DNA from: Malurus cyaneus samueli
Lineage: Eukaryota; Chordata; Aves; Passeriformes; Maluridae
Assembly: GCA_009741485.1 (NCBI GenBank)
Contig: CM019215.1
Coordinates: forward strand, 80,336,720-80,400,719
Length of the DNA: 64,000 nucleotides
Direction: 5' to 3'
The first letter of the stretch is position 1; every line of letters starts with the position of its first letter. The notes beneath the pieces were generated by a model. The model worked only from the letters and a program-made list of their open reading frames with translations. It was not told the origin of the DNA and did no database searches. Both the position numbers and the translations under genes were made by a program. Below, piece by piece: positions 27,701 to 37,240 of the stretch.

Positions 27701-29382
27701 TCTTGATTTCTTAGCTGACAGGGTCATTGATTACTTGTTATCTCCATTTCAGAGATTTTTCCTGGCTTAGAAGAGGTTTTAAATTAAGGGTTTTAACTGA
27801 GAACATGTGCTGCTCATTAGCTCTGCTACTGGAACACCTGTGCTGTTCTCCTGTTTTTAAACAAGCCTTTGCTCAGTCCAGGCTCCTGGATATCATTAGA
27901 TTTGCTGTTGCTCTGATGGCTAGGGGATTTATCTACTATTACTGGCATTTCTATCACATATTTCAAGGAGGTTAGAGTAGACTGCCTTGATGAACAGAAG
28001 GAAATGGGTTTTAACCTAAAAGATGGGGGCAATTAATTTTTTGTGGCTAGGTTAATGTTCAAGAACAACTGTTTGGTTTTGGTTTTTGTTTTTTTTAAAG
28101 CTTTGTGAAATTTTAACAAGGGATTGTACCTTTTTTTTTTTTTTTTTTCTGAAATTGTTTGGAAGCGGGCTGCTTTGTTTTTTAATGCTGAATATGCCAG
28201 GATTTTTAGCTATGTTTTTTTGCTTTGAAATACAGATGCCGATATTTCAGATTTTCATCTGGTCTGATTGTTTACGCCTTGAAAGTAAAGTGACACAGTT
28301 GTCTCTTCTGTCTTCATTGCATGAAGCCTAAATATAAAGGCTGTGTAGTCAGAGAATATGTAGTTCTAGGTTTGACTTATCCTGTCCTGAATAAAGTGTT
28401 TGAGTGTGACAGCTCTTGACTATGTACTATAATTGAAGTGAGATTCCTTATTTACAATGAGATCCATGAATTTGATGTAAGTTATCCACATACTTACTGT
28501 AACTGAAGAGCTAAAACAGCTTGAAACAAGCTGATGAAAGAATCTAGTATGTGCCATCTCTGACTTCTGTCTGTTCACTGAGGCAGCGATAGGCTCAGTG
28601 TAACTCCTTCTTCTCAAACATTCTTTGTTTAGAATTAAGCAGGGAAGAGTAATATCACTATAAAACTGCCTTTGGCTATTCCATTTTGGGAATAAAAGGA
28701 ATCTTTTTGTGAGATTAATCTATGGTGTGTTGATTCTTCCTGCGTTCAGCAGTAATGCTTAGTTCTGAACTCTGGTTATGCCATATATAGCTCCCATCCT
28801 TTATCCATTTTCTTCAAGGGCCTGGGAGAGAAGGGTGAATGCCTCAGACTAAGAAAGTTGGTTCCATTTTCTTCCTAAGGTACTTCTTAAGTTTGAAAAT
28901 TGCATTTTCTAGAACATTTAGGAAAAGCTTGCCATCAGGATAGATCTCTTCGTACTTACAGGGTCTTTGGGGTTAGGTGACTGGCACAGTCCAAGGTGGC
29001 AATCATAAACAGTGCTCTCCAGTGAAAGGTTATCGCCTAAGGTCAAACTTTCTTTAATTTACGTCAAGAGCTTACAGAAAAAATACGTCAAGAATCAGAT
29101 ATTGATCCAGTGCAATTATTTTGCTCTACAGAAAGTCTGCTGGTATAAAAAAGCCAGTCTTCACATAATGACAGCATTTTGCAAGGGTTGGAAATAAACT
29201 GTGGCTGTGCAGAGAGGCAAGGTGCAGTGTCTATGACGATACTGCACACTTACCTGACTTTATTTGTTCACTCTGAAGTCCACACACTTACTATTTTCTT
29301 TTCCTCATTTCCAAGTTTGTAAAATGGCACAGATTTTTTTTTGGAGTATTATTTTTTTTTTTTTTTTTTTTTTTCTTTCTGC
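24725..29382 (+). repeat. Triplicated unit, copy C (direct)
   Basis: Third copy, in the same orientation as A and continuous with unique right flank beyond 29382. It opens with the 39-base tip shared with copy B, then TTGGGATAGCC. It closes with T23 (29352-29374) and CTTTCTGC before a GT run. Scattered single-base deletions separate it from A and B (for example AGTGTTCTGAG and GATGAAGCGAAGAGG), and one of them breaks the 99-codon frame that is open in A and B. Microvariants such as the T22 run (27610-27631) agree with B. Confidence 0.95.
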
Positions 29383-29397
29383 GTGTGTGTGTGTGTG
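29383..29397. repeat. Short (GT)n run at the right edge of the unit
   Basis: Fifteen bases of alternating GT directly follow the CTTTCTGC end of copy C. This marks the point where sequence becomes single-copy again. Confidence 0.9.
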
Positions 29398-31960
29398 AAG
29401 TTCTTGGATGCCAGAATAATGAGGGCTATAGAGAACTCTATTAAGGGAATTAATAATTCTGTCTTCACGGCAGAGCCTGAACAGCAGGTAGAAAATAAAG
29501 TTTGAGGTCACAAAATGACTGGTGAATAGGAAAGAAAATATTGACTAGTCAACCAAGAAGCATTTACAATCCTTTATGAGTTTCTGATTTAAGCACATTT
29601 CTTGGGGAAAGTAAGTAGTTTGTAATTAAAAATTGAGTCAAAACATACATGTAGGAGAGAGACAAGGATTCTGTGATCCTTTATGAAGAGGATGGGGGAT
29701 TAGGTATGATAATTTATTTCTGCATTTAAGTGTGCTGCAATAGGAAAATAAAATTAAAGGTTAAATTCTTTGGGAACAGGAAGATGGAAACTGCACGTGG
29801 CTTGAAGTACAGATCTGTTTATATTGAGAAAGTAATTTTTGCAAAAAATGTCCTCGTCGTTGCAGTTCCATATTGCCCTTCTGCATAGCTCTCGGATCTG
29901 AAAGCAGTCAGGAAAGCATAGCTCGACAGTGTGGAGCAATGTGAAAACAACAGGACCAGGTGCCTTTGTTCAAACTCATGGGAAGTGACTGACTGATGGG
30001 TAACATGAGTAATCTGCTGCTGGGAGCTCGCTTGTGTCTGTCTGTGGCAAAAAAAGCACAGCTGTTCAGCTCCAGCTAGGTGCCTTGGCAAGGCTGCTTT
30101 GTACAGGCTTGTAGCAGCCTTCAAAATACTTGTAGATTTGTATACGTGTGCATTGCTATGTGGACTTTGTGGTCTATTTCCCTTGTCAAATGCTCCCATA
30201 AATAAACATACCAAGTCATTTACTTGGTTGCTATAATTGACTTTATCATAAGACAAGCGTGGAGCTGAAATCTAACTTGGAGATGTTACAGATATATACA
30301 TATATATACACAGATATATATACAGATATATATGCATACTGATGGAGGCTCTTGGAAATCCAGGCTTTGTCCTGCTCCCTGGTGTTCCAAAGTGTTCCTG
30401 GCCTTGGTTTCCAGTCATGAGTTTTCACTCTGACTTCAGATCAAATGTGACCCTTCTGCAATAACTACATGCCTGAAAATGTTACTGAGACCATGAAATG
30501 AAACATGAGAACAATAGCAAAGAGAAAGCTGTTGTACTTCAATTAATTGTTTAATCAGGTATTTGTTTAGATATGGATTTATCAGGGAAACTAGAATGAT
30601 TTAAGTACCTAAGTGTTATTTCCCATTTTATTCTTTGGACAGAGAAATTAATTTGGTCGACTAACTTGTTGCTAAATCTCTTGTTTCTGCTCCCTGAAGT
30701 GCTATTCAGTTATCATCTTGTCTTTCAAAAATACATCTCATTCTCACTTTAACCATTATTCTACTCCCTGCTGCTGTCTGAGATGGAAAAACGTATTTTC
30801 TTGTTAATCTTTCATGTAAGCCACCCACAAAGGTGAGGGCATATTATGCCTGAAAAACTTCTCTAGATTTATAATGAGTCTTTCTGGGTCTTCCACTGCT
30901 CTCTAGCTCACTGCATTCTGGATTTCCAAAACTGTGTTGATATTAATGCTGTAACAAAGACTTTGAAGGCTATTGTTTGCAGGCAAATTCTTTCAAAATA
31001 ATAAGCTAATTTCAAAGCTTAACCTGTGACATCTTAAGATACCCTGTTTTCAAAGCAGAGTCCTTGTGTCTACAGTGAAAATTCACACATTTTCAGCTAA
31101 ACACTTACAATTACCTGCTTGGCTTTCAAGTACTTCAATAAAATTTTTGAAAAAAAAAAAATGTTGATTTTACATTTGTAATATCTGCAAATGATGAACT
31201 TCCTGTTTCAAAAATTGGTTATATATATATATGGCATAAAGTGGCTAGAGGGTGATTTTCAGTCTAATAAACTATATGGAAGCTTAAAACTAGGGAGGAT
31301 TATGGATTTTTTTGTTTGTTTGCTTTGGGGAATGGAGACCAAGAGGCAAAAAATTGTGTGGTCAGGAAAATGCTAGTGAGGAGGTGGTGAGGAAAATGTT
31401 TGTGTGGGACCCTTGTCAGTGTAGTCATTCTGCACAGAAATGGGAGTTTGTGTATATGTTTGTAAAGAAATTAATTACTCTGAGATTAACCTTGTATTTT
31501 TTTTCTTCCACAGTTTTGACTCCAAATCAAGCTAGCTCAAAAGCCTAACATTTTTGTAGCAAGGGGTAATTACTTAAAAAAACCCCAGAACAGTAAAAAC
31601 AGTAAAGTTGTTAAGCCAAGCATTAAAAGCCATAAAACCCAAAAAAAGAGATGCTTTGTTATGCAAAGAACAGTAATAATTCTCTCTTGTTATGTGTAAA
31701 ATTATGATCCAGTATATGATAATATCAGAGCTAGTCTTGTTGGGCTCTCTGTTTTTCCATTGGACAGATTTTTATATTCTGCACAGATGTGCAGAGATGC
31801 TAAAGACTATAAGCTGCACACTTTAACAGACTTGTTTTTTCCTAAATGAGAAAAACAGTGGCACCCATTTTCATTGTTACACATGACTGACTGATTTTTG
31901 GCTTAAGCTTCCTGAAATACCTTATCTGAAGAATATTGCCAATATGGGAAATTTCACCAG
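29398..31960. other. Unique noncoding sequence
   Basis: No gene is called. The longest non-repetitive open frame of the window (145 codons, minus, 29819-30256) lies here. It has no recognisable domain, signal peptide or splice-site support, so it is left uncalled. A TA/GATA-like low-complexity block lies at about 30290-30335. Confidence 0.5.
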
Positions 31961-32124
31961 AAAAAAAAAAAAAAAAAAACAAAACAAAAACAAAAACAAA
32001 AAACAACACAAACAAAAAACAAAAACAAAAACAAACAAAAAACAAAACCAAAAAAAACAACACACAAAAAAAAAAAAAAACCAAAAAAAAAAACAAAAAC
32101 AAAAAAAATAAAAACCAAAAAAAA
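31961..32124. repeat. A-rich (CAAAAA)n-like low-complexity tract
   Basis: A19 followed by about 145 bases of A interrupted by single or double C, ending before CCCCAGAAAATG. The open frames here are poly-Lys (plus) or poly-Phe/Val/Leu (minus) and are not genes. Confidence 0.95.
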
Positions 32125-33197
32125 CCCCAGAAAATGTGATACCAATATTGTCTAGTGAATCTCATTAAGAGAACAGATAGGGGTATGTATTGGAAACAGA
32201 AATGCAGACATAGTCACTGTAATGTAGAAGCTAAAGGCAGTGCAATAACTAGCTTCTATCTGGATTAAACTAAGCAGGAATAATGAGCAGATTGTTTCAG
32301 GGAAGATTTTTAACTGATGCTACCTATCTAGTGTCATTAGTCATTACTAATACGAAATACAGCATCCGGGATGGGTATATAGAAAATTACTAGTTCCTTC
32401 TTTTGAAGCTGCACTCCTTTTTATTCATTATGTGAAGTTTTTAAATAAAAAATCAAATGAACAGCAGCTTAACTCAACTATCCTTTCTGGACATCCGAAC
32501 AACAGACTAGCAAAGCAATTTTATGTGAAAAGAATGAAGCAACTGAAATGTAGAGTTGAAATAGGGAGCTGCCAGAAAAATACTATATTAAAGAAATAAC
32601 CTATCATTATAGGCTGACTAATAGTCAATCATTTCGTTCCATACCACCCACAATATTATATATGCTCATAGGCAAGGGAGAAAAGAACCTTAATCTGATT
32701 CCAGATGCAGAGTTTAATTTTAAATAACACATGATCTATCATTGTTTGCACTTGTGTGCCAGAGAGAAAGAGGAGAGCTTAGAAAAAATAATGTCAGCTT
32801 TTGCTTGCTGGATAGTAAAGCAGGATATTTGGTATATGTTGTCTCAATTTTTTTCTAGCTAAGACCTATCTCTTTCCTGGAGCAGAGAAGATATGCTCAT
32901 TTCATCTCCAAATCCACTCCATTCCCAGCAATTTGAACATCACCTCTGACAATGTAACTATAAGTTTTTGAGCAGCTTTGGAAGGATATGTTTTTAAAAT
33001 AGTCTCCACTAATTTTGAATAGTTCTTAATTCTGATACCTTTTTTCCCTATTTTGCACCCAGTCATATTTTTATTTCTATGAGAACGTTGCTTTGGTTTT
33101 AGTTTTCTACTACTGCTAATCCAAAAGTAAACTGATGAACTATTCTGTTTTTAGATGATAATTCTAAAGGGGAAGTTGATTTTTTTTTTTTTTTTAG
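32125..33197. other. Unique noncoding sequence
   Basis: Ordinary AT-rich sequence. It ends in a run of T's (about 33180-33195) and AG that would serve as a strong splice acceptor tract. Confidence 0.5.
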
Positions 33198-33367
33198 ATT
33201 ATAATAACAGAGAAAGAAAGAACAACTTTGAGCACCAATCTCATACTCCAATATGGATGCTTGTTATGTCAGATTTTAAAGAGAAGCCACAGGAGTCTTC
33301 AGCTATCCAGGAGCCATTGAGGAAGCTGATTGAATCAGCAGAAGTGCACTCACATTCCTCTGTTTGA
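33198..33367 (+). other. Possible terminal exon (weak candidate)
   Basis: A poly-T tract ending in TTTAG at 33197 is followed by an open frame of about 56 codons closing with TGA at 33365-33367. The translation is hydrophilic and charged (contains SDFKEKPQESS and ends in HSHSSV), unlike the Phe/Leu-rich chance frames around it. I do not recognise the protein. No clear AATAAA signal follows closely, and no partner exon was identified. It could equally be a chance frame behind a T homopolymer. Confidence 0.15.
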
Positions 33368-33593
33368 AAGTTTTGCAGGACTCTTCAGGTTTTTCAAAGA
33401 TTTAACAACCTGAGGCTGGGTTGAAGACTGTCTTTAAATTAAGGATGAAATGTATAATAAGCAGAACTCATGTTTATGAAAGTTGCTTTGATGGCTGGAT
33501 ATTACCCATGTTTTGGTGACCAAAGAGATGAGACATGACCAACATTTTTGGATGTAGTATATAGCTTGGATTGTTTTTTTAAGTTTGCTGATT

Positions 33594-33644
33594 GTTTTTT
33601 TTTTTTTTTTTTATTTTATTTTATTTTTTTTTATTTTTTTTTTC
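33594..33644. repeat. T-rich (TTTTA)-like tract
   Basis: T18 followed by repeated ATTTT units and more T runs, ending before CTTCCGGTCCC. Low complexity only. Confidence 0.9.
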
Positions 33645-33840
33645 TTCCGGTCCCAGAGCATTCTGGTGTCGGGGATTTAGGCAGGCAGTGGCTACCGCTT
33701 CACTGGAGATTGAGCTGACTCACAGGAATACCCTGTCCTGCTGTTTTATTTTACTGTTGGTTACTTATTATTAAAGTTAACTAGGCAAGAATAGAAACCC
33801 CATAGGAAAGCCCAGCTAGAAGTTGATTTTTCTTTGTCAG

Positions 33841-34500
33841 CTCAAATTCCTCTGGTTAGAGATTCAGGCAGCAACTGCATTTCCCATACCTGCTGCTATT
33901 TTTCCTTTGCCTGCTAATGAATCCCTGCAAAGAGGCAGTAGCAAATTAATTGATTTCCTGTATGTGTCCCAGCTTTGCTATTGAGTTTAAAAGGAAACTG
34001 TATAAAAAAGAGTAGAAAAGAGGTTGGCTTGTTGCTTTTTTGATTGCTGTTTTGTGCTTTTTGCTAATGTTTGGTTTGTTAAAGTTTTAATGACTCCCAT
34101 TAGGTATTTCAGTTATAAATAGGCACATAGCAGTTTATGAAACTCAAGAGGACAAATTGGAGGAGGGTTGATGTTCTTTAATTATTACAAAATGTTCAGG
34201 GATGGGTCAATTGATAGCTGATAATGAAATTTTAATCATAGCCGTACTTAAGATTAAGACAAAATAATAAGCACTAACATGAAATGCATTGAGGCTTTTT
34301 ACATAATTATATCTTTGCAAGAATTTAATTAGGATATAGTATTCTCTTGAAACAAACATGCTGTGCTGGGTTAGATTTGTTTGCAGGCATGATCAAATGG
34401 GAGCAATACTGTCTTTCGCTATTTTATATCAATGGATTATGGCTTTGGGCATTGATATGCATTATGCTTAATGAACATGCAGTGTCTGCTGGCCAGGAGC
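33841..34500. other. CNE-like noncoding block
   Basis: A 660-base stretch free of recognisable repeats. It has balanced composition and many TAAT-core and octamer-like words, such as CTAATGAATCC, CAAATTAATTGATT, TTTAATTAGG and ATATGCATTATGC. This texture is common in vertebrate conserved noncoding elements near developmental genes. It is an impression only: without cross-species alignment there is no evidence of constraint. Confidence 0.2.
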
Positions 34501-36667
34501 CTTGAAATGAGAGATTTCTGGTTTCTATCTGTGTCATTCCTACAAGTCCACAAAAATTAGCAAAAGAAATGGAAAAAAACCCAATGAAACAAAGTAGCAA
34601 GTAAACAAATAAAAAGAAAAAAAAATCAACCTGGCTTTATCCACTAGAGGGTCATACCACTATTTTTATTTTTTTTTTTAACCCCATAACATATGAACAA
34701 GATAATCACTGGCAAATCCCATACTTTTTCATGGTGTCCTCTTCCTCTCTAGAGGAAATTGCATTCCTAATATCTCTGAAAACTTGCAGAAAGCAGTAGC
34801 TTGAAAGTCTGATGGTGAAATAGTGAAGACCTAGAGCAGTCATTGTTTTGTTCTCTTTCAAAATTGTTTCAAGTCTCTATTTTTTTCAGAAACATCCTGA
34901 AGGAGAATCTTTGCAATATGTTCTGACTTTTTGGTTTTTTAAATCCTGAAAAATATTCTAAAGTTACAGGCAATATTTACAATATTACAGGTGTTTAAAC
35001 TAAACAAAACCCTAACTCTTCATATTAGAAAACCTCTGTGATATTTCTTCATACTTCTTACAAAGAAGACAAAAAACCCAGAAGTGTGCTGATTGTCCTG
35101 TAACTGAAAGAATTCTTAAAGGAACAAGATGTGGACTTAGAGACATCTTTCTGCCAATAGCCTAGCATTTTCAATTACCACACGATATTTTTGTGTTTCT
35201 CCTTACAAAACTTACATGAGGTAAAAGATGGTATCTCTGGTTGCTGTTTGATGTCTTTAATAAGTGTATCATAGCAACTTCTGCTCTGTTTGATACTGCA
35301 GCTTTTCTTTTCCAGCAGAAAACCTATGGGAGATGCAGCTAGGCTGGAACAGGAAGGCATAGCAGGGAAATAGGCAAAGGGAGAGGTATAATAGGAATAG
35401 TAGCAAGTTGCAACAGCCTTTCATGGGGAAGAAAAGTTAATAAATATGAAGTGGAAGAAAGATAAAAAGGTCAGTGTACAGTAGTTTTTGGATCTTGGCA
35501 ACAAAGGAAAAAGAGTAAACGAGCTGGTTGGTATTTTTCTGAGGTGAGCCATGCTCAGAAAACCAAACTACAATGAATGGGGCAAGGGCTAGGATTGGGA
35601 TACTGTGGGAGAAGGAATTTCACTTTACTGTCTGTTGCCCCCCGGCTTTGTCAATATCATACAAATAGCAGCAAACATTGGGAAGGACTCCCACATCGAC
35701 TGTAATGGGAAAGGAATCAGGAGCATGAAAAAAAGACCAGATTGTTTGCATGCATTTGTTACATTGTGCAGAAGACTGCTGGTTTGATATCTGCTGTGGT
35801 TCTAAATTCTAAGTGCTACAAAGTTGTCTTTCTAGGACTTTTGAACACAAGTGTTGAATAGGTGGTTCCTGATATTCTGGAGTTAAGCACCCCACAGTCA
35901 CGCCAAGCCCTGGTTTTGTCCCTGCGCTCTGACCTAGTTATTAAAGCACAACTTAGCATACATTTTTTGTAAACTGGGATACATAGTAACTGTAACAAGT
36001 CAGATCTCTTAGAGCAAAACAGAAAAGGGAGTACATGGCCAGTTTTTAAGTTTATTTTTGCTTTTGGTATAAGTTGTAGAACACAGAGGTTGTTCAAAAA
36101 TTATATCCTCTATATGTTCCAGCAACAACTGCTCAGGACAGACATCATCAAACCGACCCATAGGAAAGAAGATGTTTGTGAGTGTCTGTACTATTTGGCT
36201 ATTTGAAATTACTGGATGTATATTGGCCACTTGCTATTGACTGCGTTACAGACAGGCTTCTCATTTTCTGACAAGCAGGGACAAAACTACAATGATCAGT
36301 TCTTTTTTGCTTGTCTGTTAATAGCTCTTTTCAAAAATAGTGTTCTCAAAATGAAAACTTTCAATTTTATTTTATTTAAAGATTTTGGGTAGGTTGATAG
36401 AAGAACTATAATTCTTCTCAGCTAGATAACTTTTTACTGCTGAAGACAGGATTTTAAGGAGAATTATTTTAACAGTTAGTTCAGCTAATTGTATTAAAAC
36501 TTCCAAAGCAATCTAATAATATGGAGAGTAAAACAGTAGAGTGAAAAGTAAATTTGTTTCAAGCTCATGAATTGACTTTGAAATCTCAAATATTAATTAA
36601 TTCCCCTTCTTCTCTCACTGTACTTCATTTTAGCCAAAGCCAACTGCTTGACAAACTCTCTAGGAAG
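34501..36667. other. Unique noncoding sequence
   Basis: No gene, RNA gene or repeat family was recognised. The open frames (at most 93 codons) are without motifs. Confidence 0.5.
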
Positions 36668-37240
36668 AATCATAGAATGGTTTGGGTTGGAAAAGACCCT
36701 AGATATCATTTAGTTCCAACCCTTCTGCCAAGACCAGGGACTCCTTTCATTAGACCAGTCTGGTCAGAGTCCCATCCAGCTTGTCCTTGAAAACTTCCAT
36801 GGGTAAGGCAGTTTAAACCTGTCTAGGCAACCTGTTCCTGTGCCCCACTACATTCACAGTAAAGAGGTTTTTTTCCTAATATGTGATCTAAATGTACTGT
36901 CTTTCAGTTTGGATCCATTCTTCCTCCTCCTGTCACTACATGCCCTTGTAAAAAGTCCCTTTTCCTCTTTCTCATTGGCCTCCTTCAGGGGCTGGAAGGT
37001 CACAACTTGGTCACTCTGAAGCCTTCTCCTCTCCAGGCTTGGCAATCTCAATTCTCTCAGCCTTTTCTCATGGGAAAGGTGCTCCATCTCTGCAATGATC
37101 TCACTGTCCCTCCTGGGGATTCGCTTCAACAGGTCCATGTGCTTCTTATGCTGGGAACCCCAGGGTTGGATACAGCACTCCAGGCTGAGTTCCATAAGTA
37201 CAGTCAAGATGCAGAGTCCCTGTCTGCCCCACATTACCAA
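36668..37240 (-). mobile_element. CR1 LINE 3' end with ORF2 C-terminal remnant
   Basis: On the plus strand it starts with AATCATAGAATGGTTTGGGT, the reverse complement of the classic avian CR1 3' terminus. It continues through 'caacctgttcctgtgccccactac', 'cctgtcactacatgcccttg' and 'tcaacaggtccatgtgcttctt'. The element therefore runs on the minus strand with its 3' end at about 36668. The minus-strand frame 37240-36854 (about 128 codons) keeps the CR1 ORF2 C-terminal pattern: KKHMDLLKRIPRR, then MEHLSHEKRLRELRLPSLER, then a basic stretch. This is the region after the reverse-transcriptase catalytic core, so the copy is 5'-truncated, as is typical of CR1, and cannot move. It is less diverged than the copy at 2440. 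Confidence 0.95.

Noticed and set aside
15436..29382. Interpretation as an inverted-repeat mobile element with terminal inverted repeats
   Set aside because: The arms are the whole unit in A+/B-/C+ order, with no transposase frame, no internal unique segment and no target-site duplication at the outer edges.
29819..30256. 145-codon minus frame, the longest outside simple repeat
   Set aside because: No recognisable domain, and composition is ordinary. A frame of this length is not surprising across six frames of 64 kb. It would need transcript evidence.
31842..32165. 107-codon minus frame rich in Phe, and the Lys/Asn/Thr-rich frame on the other strand
   Set aside because: Pure translation of the A-rich tract.
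33645..33790. Possible LTR edge or SINE (TGTCGGGGATTTAGG after a T-rich tract)
   Set aside because: The start only loosely resembles LTR ends I know from birds. No second LTR, primer-binding site, target-site duplication or internal region was found.
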